A stretch of 64,000 bases of DNA from Micrasema longulum. Taxonomy: Eukaryota; Arthropoda; Insecta; Trichoptera; Brachycentridae. A program made the position numbers and the translations under genes. Location of the stretch: contig JAGVSM010001313.1 in the NCBI GenBank assembly GCA_022494885.1, positions 1 through 64,000 on the forward strand. The letters are read 5' to 3'. Shown here piece after piece: positions 11,200 to 22,163 of the stretch. Each line of letters opens with the position of its first letter. Positions within the stretch are counted from its first letter, which is position 1. The notes under the pieces were generated by a model, which was not told the origin of the DNA, did no database searches, and saw only the letters and a program-made list of their open reading frames with translations.

Positions 11200-11406
11200 A
11201 ATCTACTTTTCTAATATGATATATGTATGATTGTATATTTTTGGAAAAAGATAAAATAAGTTTTTTTTAAAATCAAAAATGCAAAGCTTGGTCGCGACAT
11301 TAAAACATTTTTTTTAAATTTGAAGTGTGTTTTTTTTTTTTTTATCAAAAAACAAAATAAGAGGGTGCCCGGGTAGAATGGTATTTTTTTGGACCACCCT
11401 AATGTA
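11200..11406. repeat. AT-rich MITE-like terminus
   Basis: Read on the minus strand it begins TTAGGGTGGTCCAAAAAAA and continues through a CGGGCACCCTCTTATTTTG block and long T runs. The TTAGGGTGG terminus is shared with the element at 9643-10279. Only one end is clear, so the boundary at the other side is arbitrary. Confidence 0.4.
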
Positions 11407-11524
11407 TAAACATAAAACAAAAAGCAATTCAAAGTAGCAAAAAATTACAATAGAAATGTGTAAGTCTAGGTATTTTTTTTGTTTTTTTACAAAATACATA
11501 AAAGGTAAATTTAGAGTATTCACA

Positions 11525-12135
11525 AAATAAAGGATAATTCATTGCAATGAAATACATATTAATAGTAAAAAATAGTAAACAAAAAATCCCACAAAGGCAT
11601 GGCCTGTTCGTGGGTATACAAGAAAATGTTAATGAATATTCGCTCCTATAATAAATGGACAGTTACAATATCTTTGTGTTACAAAAGAAAGAGAAAATAA
11701 AATATTCTGTTTAAGATTAAACGGTAATTTTTTTTATAGTAATTAAAAAAGGAAATAAAAAATATTAAAAAAAACATTAAAATGTTCCTTATTATTAAAG
11801 GGCAACAAAATACATCATAGAAAAAAAGAGTTCATATCTTTAGTTTGAATCCAGGATAATGCGTGTTTTTTTTTTATTTTTAATTTTTGAAAGTTTGGAA
11901 TCAGTTAAATATTATCAGTAAAAAAGAATTAAAACTTTTGGGCCTAAAAAATACGTATATCTCTGTGCGAGCCTCGTTTTACAATTTGGTATTTCTAAAA
12001 CGCGATTCTTTTTTTGACTTGATCTATTCGAATTACTTGTAAATAAATGTTGGTACTTAAATTTATATTTTAAACATTGAAAAAAAAAATGTCTTATGTT
12101 TAAAAGTTTAGCTTCTTGGAACAATTGGAAAGAGG
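11525..12135 (-). mobile_element. LINE ORF2 C-terminus and 3' UTR, copy 1
   Basis: The minus frame at 11915-12124 contains NSNRSSQKKNRVLEIPNCKT and RLAQRYTYFLGPKV, which is the C-terminal tail pattern of CR1/jockey-type ORF2. Its 3' UTR runs to about 11525 and shares long blocks with the copy at 58845 (CTATAATAAATGGACAG against CTATAATAAATAGACGG; AAAAAATCCCACAAA; GCATGGCC). The two copies are on the same strand and collinear for about 600 bp, with many indels in homopolymers. This copy is cut at its 5' side near 12135. Confidence 0.75.
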
Positions 12136-13365
12136 GAAAAGTGCAATTTTTGTGAAGCTATTTTTTTAATATAAATTTCCGAACATGGCTTATGAATTGT
12201 CATTAACTGGTTAGGGGGTGAAATACATTTTTTGTCTGGAAAAATTTAGACACACTCAAAATATTATCGAAAAGTTTTCATGTCGCATGCATAACATATT
12301 TTTAAACAATGCACAGAATACAAGGGAAGTAATTGTATGAAGTAAAGTAATTTTAAAAACAGAAAAAATGTAATAACAAAATCCATCATTGGACGAACAA
12401 GTTAAAAAATAAGTGCAACATTTAATTGTAATTTTCTTTTTTTAAACATTCATTGAAACAAATAAGTCCGTGCTTCATTCACATTTAAATCACGATTAAA
12501 ATGTCAATATCTGAATACAAAAGTTTTTCTTTTCTCTCCTTTTTTCTTTTCCTTTTTTATGCCTTATCTCCTTGTAAAATGGTGTAGATATTCACTTTTT
12601 TCTTTAATTGTAACATTTTATAGGTTTCCATGCATTTAAAAATAAAAATAAAACAATTCCATAACGTCACGTATGTACCTAGAATATGTTTATATTAATC
12701 ATGCATTTTTTTAATTAATCTATTTTGGGTGATAATTATAATAAAGTAATAAACTGTAATATACTAAAATATATACATTTTTATTAATAACCCGCTAAGC
12801 CTCTATTTTAGAAGCTTGTCAGCAGCATATGATATACAGTCAAAAAAAGACAAAATGTGCTTTGTGTTATGTTACTTTCATCATGTCCACGACTTAACTT
12901 TTGGTGCAACTGGGCCGGGCCTAAGATAAATTTATTATCAAATGAGTAGATGACACTTTTACAAACGATGTTTCCACTTACACTATCTTCACAAAACATA
13001 CACACTTGTTTAAACACATAATTTACATGCGTCACACACCTAAATTACATTATACCTTTGTGTGGACAATGTACATATTATGTACATTCATGTGTTGGTA
13101 AATTTGTACATAGCGAGGGTTGGTAACCACATTTCTAGCAACTAAAACATCGTTTATGGTCAGTAGGGAGACATATACAATATGTACAAACATAAGTGTT
13201 GATACAGGATTCTATTGTACGGAAGTTTATGTGAACATTTGGCCAAACTTTTGTTCGGGTCTAGAGATTTAATGAACTTCGATTGTATGAGTCTTTAAAC
13301 AAAAGGGGCTGGAGATATATGTGCCTTTTAATAAACAAACAAAAGTGTAATAATATCGTTTCCTC
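12136..13365. other. No recognised gene; FB-A traces and one unassigned ORF
   Basis: 12180-12285 has weak FB-A traces (GGCTTATGAATTGTCA and a diverged GTCTGG-TTTAGACACACTCAAAATATT). A 75-codon minus frame at 12808-13035 with four cysteines has no recognisable family. The rest is AT-rich. Confidence 0.4.
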
Positions 13366-13440
13366 CAGAGTTTTTCAGCCTGTGGGTCGCGACATCTAAG
13401 GGGGTCGCAAAGCCATGCTTAGGGGATCGCGGTCGCAACT
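13366..13440 (+). repeat. hAT-like terminal fragment
   Basis: CCTGTGGGTCGCGACATCTA followed by GGGGGTCGCAAAG resembles the terminal region of hAT-type non-autonomous elements, which often begin CAG-x-GTTCTCAACCTGTGGGTCGCGACC. The exact CAG start and a matching opposite end are not found, so this is a remnant and the assignment is by resemblance. Confidence 0.4.
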
Positions 13441-13962
13441 TCGGTAAAAGTAAAAAGCAAATTAGCTTTAAGTTACTACATAACTGCAAAAATACAATAG
13501 CTTCAGTGTAAAGGCGGCACCTTTTTATTTTTTAAACAATCCGTTGTATGGTGGTTCTCTTTTCAAGACACAAATAATCAATGATCAAGTTTGGATTGAT
13601 TTATTTTACCAAAATAACGTTACAAATAACATAAAATATTTAAGCCGTTATATTGGGACAACATATCAAACCACGTACTCTTGAGCAATGGTTCTACATT
13701 ATTAAGGTATAATACTCTATAAGAGCTGAAGTATTTACCTTTTAAAGATAGTTTCACAGATGTAAAAGACGTCTATCTCCAAAGTGATAATGTTCAGCTG
13801 CCTGCCTGCTCTTCCGATCGACATAACCAAGACCGCGATTATAAAGGCTATCTTCATCGATAGATACCGAGACGGCATACTCAACTTCTATACCATCTCT
13901 ATCTACCTCGGTATGTTCTTCCGACTTGTCATCTTGATTTTGGCTTAGTTTGATGGTCTTTT
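13441..13962. other. No gene; one dispersed repeat block
   Basis: 13790-13925 is less AT-rich. 13832-13870 matches 1301-1332 in inverted orientation, so it belongs to a dispersed repeat of unknown class. Confidence 0.45.
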
Positions 13963-14637
13963 AACAAATACAGATAAACGTCGTTTTGCGCCGGTTCGAT
14001 TTGCGCCGATTTACAATTACTCCGGTTGGTGCTGGCGTGGGATTCCCCGGTTCAGTCGACACCAGACGACAGTAGGCGCCGCGATTCTAATAGCAGACAC
14101 ACTTTTACGCGTTGGTTTATTCTATTGCCATGTACGCGAGCAGCCTATTGTGTGTGTGAAATTGTTCCAGAGCAGGTTTTCCTTTTGTTTTTAAGATGAA
14201 AAAAAAGGTATGATTATAGTTATTATTTTATTATTATTAAAATGAAAAGAATATTAAAATATTTGTAGTTTATGCTATGATTTTGCAAGAAAGGAATCAA
14301 CAATAAAAGCGAATAAAATTAGATGCGTTTTTCAAAAAAGTGTCGGAATTTAATTTAGTACCGACGAACTGGTGAGTTAGTATTTACTATAAAAACTTCA
14401 TTATTTATATCAAGAGATTATTATTCATTTTGTAAACGAATATTTGCTGTATTTATTGAACACATTTATAATTCATTTTGAATATATGTAAGATATGTAT
14501 AAAATAAACATGTTTGATTGTTCTTAGAATTTTGACACGGAACATAATGTTATTTCTTCCATTTTTTTGTGTTCATTTTACGCAGGTGTCTCTCGGAACG
14601 GAACCCCAGCGTAAAACGACGTTTACCTGTAATTGTT
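13963..14637. mobile_element. MITE candidate, about 670 bp, with terminal inverted repeats
   Basis: The left end AACAAATACAGATAAACGTC continuing GTTTTGCGC is the inverted copy of the right end GCGTAAAACGACGTTTACCT continuing GTAATTGTT, with about 25 of 29 positions matching. The interior 13980-14170 is markedly less AT-rich than the surroundings (repeated TTTGCGCCGGTT-type words), and the rest is AT-rich with no transposase frame. This is a non-autonomous DNA transposon candidate of unassigned superfamily. A target-site duplication could not be fixed because the flanks also look partly inverted. Confidence 0.6.
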
Positions 14638-14667
14638 TTTTTCAATACAGCTGAACTTCTTCATTAA

Positions 14668-14730
14668 AGCACCAATACATTGCCCTATACACCACTAGAT
14701 GCAGTTAGGAAATTTATGATGATTATTGTA
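14668..14730 (+). mobile_element. SINE-A tail relic
   Basis: Matches the SINE-A 3' tail: ACCAATACATTGCCCTATAC followed by ACCACTAGATGCAG and a GATGATT end. It sits just after the MITE candidate at 13963-14637. Confidence 0.6.
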
Positions 14731-14992
14731 TTTCCTACAACACCCTTCCCAGCTCTGCACTGCGCTTAACCAAATCGACGCGTCGCGACGCCGAAGGCCA
14801 AAAAACTAAGTATAGGATGTTTTGCAACCACCTAAATATAAATTCATTCTCTTGTTTCCTATTTTTGCCACCCCTTTACACAACAGCACAGCGTTATAAA
14901 CGCCCCAGAACACGTTTTTTTCGATTTCAATTAAACCTTATCTATCTTGAGTGTTCTGCGCAACAGTTAAGGTTAAAACTTTAAAAATTATG

Positions 14993-15156
14993 GACCTTTC
15001 TTATAAACCTGGTATAAAGTTACACCTAGGCATAGTGGTAGAATAAAAATGGGAATACCAACCTCATTCTACCGCTATAATAAGGATAATGTTACCATCC
15101 ATTTTCTACCACTATGCCAAGTTGTAACTTTATATCAAGTTTATGAGTAAGACCCA
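14993..15156. repeat. Foldback, about 60-bp arms
   Basis: The left arm 14993-15055 (TATAAAGTTACACCTAGGCA, then TAGTGGTAGAATAAAA) and right arm 15093-15156 (TTTTCTACCACTATGCCAAG, then TTGTAACTTTATATCAAG) are inverted copies at roughly 80-85% identity around a 37-bp centre. The centre itself repeats a CATTCTACCGCTAT word. It is the size and form of a small MITE; there is no other copy in the window. Confidence 0.7.
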
Positions 15157-15396
15157 ATGTGTTGTAATTTGACATCTCAACGGGGTTGAACTTTTAAAAC
15201 AATAACTTCTTTATATTCAGAAAAAAAAATATTCCTTTGCCAATACACTCAATAATTTTTTTTTAAGTGTGATTTTAAAAATTACATTTTAATCGATTCA
15301 ATAACGGCCGAATAATTCATTTTGAAAAAGGATCCTGAAAACATTTATTTTAAATAAATTAAAATAATAAATATATTATTCAAACTATTTATTTGT

Positions 15397-15876
15397 TTAT
15401 TGAACTTTTTTCTGTATTTTATTACTGAATATAAAATGAAAAAGCACTCTTACTCCAGTGTACATATCTCTATGTTTTAAACTCGGAGCAGAGCTGGAAG
15501 CTTTCAACTTACCCTTAGGGAAACGGGGGTGAAAGTCTTTATTAAGTTTCATGAAACGGAATGCAATATATTGTGACAAGGCATGTACTTTGAAAAGCGA
15601 TGTTTTAAAATTGACACAAAATAGATATTTTTTCACACAATAAAAAAAGTATTTTATCAGTTTTTTTTTAGTTTTATGAATAAAATCATAATCTTTAATA
15701 AATACAGTCTTTACCGGGCAAATAAAAATAAAAATATTTTTTTTCAATACTTCAAAATTCAGTTCTATTTTTGCAACAATCAAATAAATTCGCGACTCCT
15801 GTGGTGTACTGAATAAGACAATTGTTTGATTTCCGAGGAGATTGCAAAAATTAAATGACTTTTTTCTAAAGCCCAT
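15397..15876 (-). CDS. Unassigned 159-codon open frame
   Basis: This is the longest open frame in the window. It runs from an ATG at 15876 to a stop at 15397 with no interruption. The residues are rich in Lys, Phe, Ile and Leu, with one stretch (FHPRFPKGKLKASSSAPSLK) of more even composition, the only part that looks protein-like. I see no signal peptide, transmembrane pattern or known motif, and no LINE or transposase signature. A frame this long is unlikely but not impossible by chance at this base composition. It could be an old repeat or a real but unrecognised exon. Confidence 0.15.
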   Translation of the reverse strand: MGFRKKSFNFCNLLGNQTIVLFSTPQESRIYLIVAKIELNFEVLKKNIFIFICPVKTVFIKDYDFIHKTKKKLIKYFFYCVKKYLFCVNFKTSLFKVHALSQYIAFRFMKLNKDFHPRFPKGKLKASSSAPSLKHRDMYTGVRVLFHFIFSNKIQKKVQ

Positions 15877-16527
15877 GTGTTGTCATTCACCATTGTAGTT
15901 ATGATAGCCTATTTGTATGCAAAAAATATTAAAAATAATAATCGTGCTTAAGATTATGAATATTACTTTTCCTTATGTTTAAACACGGTCAGAATTATAG
16001 AATCATCAATAAATATAAATAAACACAATAATACAAAATCATTAACCAAACAAATCCAATATGAAATAATTTTCTTGCTTTCGTATTATTCATTAAAATA
16101 GATTTAAATATTTTTACATTTTTAATACTTCCTATTTCTAAAGGTTATAGATTAATATTCTTTTTTGCCGGGAAGGAATAATGATTTTGTGTTCCAATTG
16201 TATTGCAGTAGTGCACACTTAAATCAAAGATTTTTTTAAAATTTGATAAAAAATTGACCTTTTCATCTTTAAAACTTCTATTTTTTTTATTCCTCCTACT
16301 GTATTTGCAGAAAAAAAATAAATACGTAAGTTGATAGATGTTATTCTAGGTTTTGTAATTATTATTTTAGCAATGATTTTTTTTAATTAACAAATGTAAA
16401 TTAGATTTATAAAAGGTTCATTATGTGTGTTGAAATTATTAGAAACACTAATTAAAATTTATCTGAATTTCGGTCAAAATACTTAAGTTTATATTTGAAG
16501 CACTAACTTTGTGGTTATTCATTATAA
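15877..16527. other. No gene recognised
   Basis: AT-rich sequence. 16494-16520 (TTGAAGCACTAACTTTGTGG) recurs at about 28448 (TTGAAGCACTTACTTTGTGA), beside repeats in both places, so it may be a diverged flank of family C. Confidence 0.4.
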
Positions 16528-16724
16528 TAAAATAAATAAAACAACTTTGTTTTTAACCACTAATTTTAATTTTTCACCTACCGGTTTCAAAGCAAACAAG
16601 CTTCTTTGTCAAGGTTTACGTAACGTGTACGTATTAGTTACGTAAACCTTGACAAAGAAGTGACAAAGATCGCTGAAAAATAAAAATTAGTGGTTAAAAA
16701 CAAAGTTGTTTTATTTTTTTTATT
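16528..16724. mobile_element. Family C foldback, short complete copy
   Basis: The left arm reads ACTTTGTTTTTAACCACTAA, then CTACCGGTTTCAAAGC and TTTGTCAAGGTTTACGTAAC. The right arm is its inverse, from GTTACGTAAACCTTGACAAA through TTAGTGGTTAAAAACAAAGT. The arms flank a loop of about 12 nt, and the right arm has lost about 15 bp holding the ACCGGT block. No coding sequence is present. The same ends occur at 29507-30287, 44522-44585 and, degraded, 2961-3029. Confidence 0.8.
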
Positions 16725-17374
16725 AAAATACTTATGTTTCACAAGAAAATTTAATTAATAATTAATTATTGAAAAATGTTTATGTTACGTTCTTTTCCAC
16801 ATAATTTATTGAGAAATACGGTAATATAAATGAAAATGAACATAGTTTGTATTTTCATAAATCGCAAGTTTATGTAACTGCGTAGTAACTGGTCGATAAT
16901 TGAAATATTTATTAAGTTGATTTACTTTACTCTAACGTTTTTTTGCAAAATGTATACAGGAAAATAAATAAATAATAAAACAAATTCCCACGCGAATTAA
17001 CATCTGGCGCTTTGTGTAAAACATCTCAAAATTGTTAGGTTTTATTCGCTTGTCACGGTAAAATAAAAATATGCCGTGCACGTGTTTCAAATTAATTAAC
17101 TGACTGCCTGTTTCAGATTGACCAAAAAAAACACAGAATATTTTTTCATAATAAACTTACAAAAATACATTTTTTTTCAATAAATATATATAAATTTAAC
17201 CCAAATACATTAAAATTTAATAAATGGTTTTGTAACAGTGTGTAATGCATGAGTATGTGCATATGTCAATGTTTTTATCTGTGCGTGTATTCATTCGGTG
17301 TTTTGTCTTAGTAATTACTTTAACAGAAAACGAAACCGTTTTTTTTATATTTTAGAATATCTTTTTTTTAAATT
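16725..17374. other. No gene recognised
   Basis: AT-rich sequence; nothing identified. Confidence 0.45.
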
Positions 17375-18070
17375 ATTTATTAAAAAAAAACAACAGTTAT
17401 TACAACAAAAAAAAATATTCACAAATAAACCAAAATCATAGGCCAATTATAGTTTTCTATACATTACTAAATACAATGTCAAAAAAAGAAGAAAAAAAGC
17501 GTACATTGAAATAGCCACTCTGCATTATTCCAAAGGTAAAAGATAAATAAAATATTACAATAATAAAAAAATATATTAAAAAAGTTTTTTGTTTACTCAG
17601 ACTTAAAAATCCTTTCGCTAGAGGATCCATACGGAGTAATACGGAGCTATCAGTCCTCCCTTCTTTCTTCTTTCAAACAAGAAAAAATGATAACAATATT
17701 ACACCGTTAAAAAAAACAAATATTAGGTAGGTACAGTAAGTTTAAATTATAATTATTATTTTTAATTAGGGTTCTAGCATTTTCTTTAAATTTGTTTAAA
17801 GTGAGGAAATATATAAATCTATTTCAGCAAAAAACGTGTTATAATTATTTACAATTCTTGGCAAAAATGCATTCTTTTTATTATTCGTGCTTGAAATATC
17901 AATATGAAATAATTGTTGCAGCCGAGTTGTACGTTGAGGGATACGAATTTTAATTTTCTCGGGCAGCTGAGGGCAATCAAAGTTGTTATTGCATATTTTG
18001 TATCATATTTAGGTGTTTCTACATTTCGATTAAGAAGACTACCAACTTCCAATACCATTAAGATGATACA
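17375..18070 (-). mobile_element. LINE ORF2 C-terminus and 3' UTR
   Basis: From about 17985 on the minus strand one frame reads LPEKIKIRIPQRTTRLQQLF and later KNAFLPRIVNNYNTFFAEID with LYISSL before a stop. This pattern (IPxRxTR, LPRIVxxYN, IDLFxxSL) is the C-terminal tail of several insect non-LTR retrotransposons. The 17375-17850 portion is its 3' UTR, and a second copy of that UTR lies at 47580-48125. Upstream the frame breaks near 18000-18070, so it is a truncated dead copy. Confidence 0.75.
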
Positions 18071-18159
18071 GTCAGTTTTGTGATATTCCGATCAAGAGCC
18101 GACAAGAAACATATTTATTTCACAGATAATATTCACCGTAATCTTGTACATGGTAGCTG

Positions 18160-18275
18160 TACTGGATTTAAATGGTAATACTGATCATCTTGTCTTCGTT
18201 TATCAAATGATAAAGATACGTTGCATTTGCAGTACACATACAGTACCATATGCACCACTGGGTGGTGATTGTGAG
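18160..18275 (+). mobile_element. SINE-A relic
   Basis: Diverged copy of the SINE-A body and tail: ACTGATCATCTTGTCTTC, GATACGTTGC and CCATATGCACCACTGGGTG appear in family order. The head is absent. Confidence 0.5.
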
Positions 18276-18514
18276 TGAGTGCAAATAATTATGATAAGTT
18301 TGAATTCAGATGCCAATTACTGCACTAATACAGTTATGCATAATTTATTGGAGTGAATTGAAAGAAATACCTAAGATTTAAAAATCATTCTAGTTTCTAC
18401 AAGCTGCGTTTTACATTCCAAACCACTGTTTTTCTTTAATGACTTTTAAATGAAACGTAATTTCATAAACAAAATTTGATTGATTTTTTATATGGTTTTT
18501 AACAATTGGTTTGA

Positions 18515-19130
18515 AATATTATGTCGGTCAAGTGGCGCGTCATTCTGTGGCTAAAATATTATCTGTAAAACATATTTTTTATTACATTTTTGCAGACTTC
18601 TGGTGTTATTTCGACAATTTCGTTTTGGATGTTATAATTCAGCGTCAGGATTGTCAATGGTTTGCTAGCATACACTTTTCCAATTAAGATCTCACATAGG
18701 GGAGTCATCAAATCAAAGGATTGCAGGGGCCAGTCGATATCACCACCTTTTGACATTATTTGGCCTGGAGAAGTTTATCCTAAAACTCGCATTGTTGTAT
18801 AAGCTGTGTGTGACGTGGTACGATCCTGTTGGAACCACAATTGCTGTAGATACTATCAATCCAATGTGGGTACAAAATAGAGTTCCAACATGTCATAATA
18901 GTTTTCCAACATCATAATTCTTGTGCATGGCATCGATGAGAGGTGCCCAGACGTTTCCAATCACTGTGCCTCACCGCATCAATACTTTCTGGTGTATGTT
19001 GGATACGTTGTCGTCCAGATTTTGTCTCAACATTTAAAAACATTCATAATACTCCGAACATTTGACTTGCTTGGCACCAAAAAAATCACGCAATTTTCAA
19101 CGAGTATTCACAGTTGGACGATTATTTAAA
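18515..19130 (-). pseudogene. Tc1/mariner-superfamily transposase, internally deleted
   Basis: On the minus strand two blocks of a DDE transposase survive. The N-terminal block (about 19130-18960, several frames) keeps the helix-turn-helix linker text GRQRIQHTPESIDAVR. The C-terminal block keeps VVPTGSYHVT and, in another frame, WFQQDRTTSHTAYTT (18835-18790), then SKGGDIDWPLQSFDLMTP (18756 on) and EIVEITPEVCKNV. QQD carries the second catalytic Asp; the third acidic position has become LCEILIG in place of the usual CDFFLWG-type motif. Most of the middle (first catalytic Asp region) is gone. Terminal repeats were not located, so its boundaries are those of recognisable coding sequence. Confidence 0.75.
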
Positions 19131-19789
19131 TGCGTTTTTTTTATACAATTTCAACGCGTCGTTGCGGCGTTAGATGCTCCATAAAGGTAGGATAACACTG
19201 TTCTCGTGCGTTGTATTGAGATTCAATCCGTCGTGATGGCGAGTTAAGGCATGATTACTTTATTGTGTTGTGTTGTGGAGTGGTAAGGTGCGTTAAGGGC
19301 TCTTCTGTCATTTTTATTGATCGTTCGTCATGTTTGCTTAGCTTGCTTAGCATGCTTCCATGCGTTAAGGAGACGTTTCTAGCAACACATTGTTGTGATG
19401 TGCAGTGACGCACCATAGCCCCCCTCCATTATTTTGGCGAAGACTTAAGAATAGTTGTATCGGGACTGCAACGTGGCGCGCCACGACACATTACGTGAGA
19501 ACAGCATGATTTTACCATATATATAATACATAGAAGTGGTACGCGCCAGATATCTCCACAACACGACATAACACGACATAACAATGTAACCCTTAAGTCT
19601 TAATAAATTGTGATGCGACCACTCTCCATAACTGTCAAATATGACAACCAAACCAAAATAGCGGCCAGACATGCATATAACGTGACCTGTTTATCTGTTA
19701 ATTTTATATTTAAGATGAAACGTATTTTATTAATATTATAAAAAAATGGGTGAGGCTTTTGATTTAGATAACATGTAAATCTATGCGTT
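19131..19789. repeat. Short-word repeats and imperfect inverted segments; no gene
   Basis: The region is less AT-rich and full of CGTTG/CAACG words. A left block around TTGTGTTGTGTTGTGGAG (19259-19280) is the inverse of a right block CTCCACAACACGACATAACA (19553-19575), which itself contains two copies of a CACGACATAA word. It may be the remains of an inverted-repeat DNA transposon, class unknown. No coding similarity was recognised. Confidence 0.4.
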
Positions 19790-19945
19790 AGGAGGTTTGT
19801 AACCTGTCCGAATTAAGCGACCACTTTACACGCTGTGTAACACTTACTATTGGGCCTATGTTCGAAAATTCACTATCTAGGAGAACTCTCTGGGAGATAA
19901 TATCCAGCGTTTGTCAAAAACATTTGCACATGCTCAAAATATTGA
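19790..19945 (+). mobile_element. FB-A relic
   Basis: Contains ACCTGTCCGAATTAAGCGAC, CACTTTACACGCTGTGTAAC and, further on, a CTCTCTGGGAGATAATATCC block with TTGTCAAAAACATTTGCACA, all in FB-A order. Strongly diverged. Confidence 0.5.
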
Positions 19946-20110
19946 TTTATTTATTTATTTATTAATATACACGGCACGCAGTGCCTTTACCTTACAAATA
20001 TACATATTTCAAACAATATAAACACTTCAATATAATGTGAAAAACATTAAATCAAATTGAAAAGTACTATGTTACATAAATACGATAACACTGCAGTTTC
20101 GTAAAAAAAA
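19946..20110 (-). mobile_element. LINE 3' UTR with (AAAT)n tail
   Basis: Read on the minus strand, GGTAAAGGCACTGCGTGCCG is followed by an AATAAATAAATAAATAAATC tail at 19946-19967. This is the usual 3' end of CR1/jockey-like elements. No coding part is recognised upstream; the limit at 20110 is approximate. Confidence 0.5.
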
Positions 20111-20454
20111 ACATATTTACACATAAAAAAATATATTAAAACAATGAGTGCAGATAAAATTTTAAAAGGAAAAATATTTTTAAATTTTTCCTTCAAGGGG
20201 TACAAAATATTCATTAATATTCAATACAGTAAAATTATTTTATGTCGCAAAAAAAATAACAAAATATAAGTCTTTAAAAAAATAGGTTTACACATAAATA
20301 TGGTACAAAATGTTACCCATACAAAAGTAAACATAGAAAGCGCCATAATCTAAAAATGTAAATTACCGTTCAACATATTTGAAATAATAGATTAAAATAA
20401 ATATAGTTGATTTTCATAAACTATACTATAGTCAAACCCTTATACGCACAAGGT
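20111..20454. other. No gene recognised
   Basis: AT-rich; could include more of the LINE 3' UTR from 19946-20110. Confidence 0.4.
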
Positions 20455-20546
20455 GTTGAATAGGGAATTGCATTTTTAAATCAAATGCAGCGTATCTCGA
20501 GCATCTGTGACAAGAAGATAAGATCATCAGTCTCGCCAGTCCAGGG
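20455..20546 (-). mobile_element. SINE-A relic
   Basis: Minus-strand body and tail of SINE-A: GCAGCGTATCTCGAGCATC and AAGATAAGATCATCAGTCTC on the plus strand correspond to the conserved tail and body blocks. It overlaps a short minus frame that has no independent support. Confidence 0.6.
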
Positions 20547-22114
20547 ATAATGAAATGCTTCAGTGAACAACTACTTTTGAAAAACAAAATCATGTCAATT
20601 ACCAGTCGTCGTGACAACAACACTCGTTTAGAATTCTGATACTATTTCACATACAAAACTGTTTTCTTCATCCGCCCGAACGGAAACTGAAATTATTGCT
20701 GGTTTAAATTATTTATTTACATAACCTAACAAAGTATTATAATTCCTCGAAACTTTGTTCGTCTCTGATGTCCATTTATCATAACACGACATTGGCATAA
20801 CACCAAAATAATGATACGCTACTTCATGTTTTACGTATTTTATCATTTTCAATAAAGATATGCTCCTAACTTGTAACGTATTAATGTTTTTGTTTTAAAA
20901 ACGATATAATAATGTACAGTAATTTTAAAGATATCAATTTTAATACTTTTTTTCACTAGGCACCTGTTTATCTGTTTTAGATGCATAATAAAAAGACATT
21001 TAAAGTAAATTAATTTTAATACGCAAGAAATACTAAATTGTCAGTAAACAGCTTAAATCTTATACGGAGATAATATAATGTTTATATATACAGATTGAGG
21101 TGATTAAATATAGATCGGGGGCCGTATTACAATTTGAAATTAAAAGATTTATCAACAATTTTCTCCTAAAAAAACATTAAGATGACACTAAATACAAATT
21201 CAAGCTAAAAAGTCATCCCCAAAGGAAGGGGAATGACCAGCGGAGGGAGCAAGTGCCGTCATGTCATATCACGTCGACTTTGACAAGCAAAACAAGTAGT
21301 GCAGTAAAAAGATCTGACTGTTTACATCGTTCTACTGTAAGTTCTATTCAGTAGGTCGCTCCCTTCCGCATACGTGTCACCTTTTTAAATAACTTTCAGC
21401 AACACATCTCGTGTTTTTTTGTTCTTTATTTATAAAAAGAAATATTTTGTGTTTATCGATTTTCACATGATGGAGGTTGGCAACTTATACGCCCGACTAA
21501 CTGAGTAGGACCGAGATCGGAAATAACTCACGAATTGGTAACATATTAATAAGACTTTTTTACATTAAAATAGATATTTTAAACAAATACTGATTCAAGT
21601 GAGAACGTTATTTACCGGTGAAAGGTTATACCATTGCTTTTCCAGATCGATTTGCACAGTATCTTTGCATACATATGGGCATTTTAGTAATTGTGAGGAG
21701 ACAAAAGTTGAAAAGTAGCCGGGGGCTGCTTGCAAAAGACTGAAAATATTTTAATTTGGTCAATATTAGTAAATAAAATTTGATTTTTATTTAAAGACAA
21801 TATAAAATAATTCCAAAATAGTTACTTTGTTTTCTTTTACAAAAAAAATATACAAAAGTTCAAGTCCCGATAAACTGATTTTTAAACAATTAGTCATCGG
21901 GTGTTCAAACATAATGGAACTTTTATATTTTACTGAAAAAGTTATGGAAAACGGATGCAGATGCGAAAAGTGGAAGGTAAGTATTAATTAAAATAATACA
22001 ATAGTAATACAATTGTTCGTAATGTTATTGATTTAGCTGATAATAATTTTGATTGATTGAAAGATACAGCAATAAGCCCGTAAAGATATGTCTATTTTTT
22101 TAATATAATTTTTA
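20547..22114. other. No gene recognised; weak inverted words
   Basis: Mostly AT-rich. 21220-21370 is less AT-rich with GCGGAGGGAGC at the left and GCTCCCTTCCGC at the right, an inverted pair about 120 bp apart. No frame or family was recognised. Confidence 0.4.
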
Positions 22115-22163
22115 TGCCATTTTCAATGAGTAAATAACTCACTATTAGAAAATGGGAACCAAA
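22115..22163 (-). mobile_element. SINE-B tail relic
   Basis: GCCATTTTCAATGAGTAAAT and AACTCACTATTAGAAAATGG are the inverse of the SINE-B body seen at 2630-2680. Confidence 0.55.
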
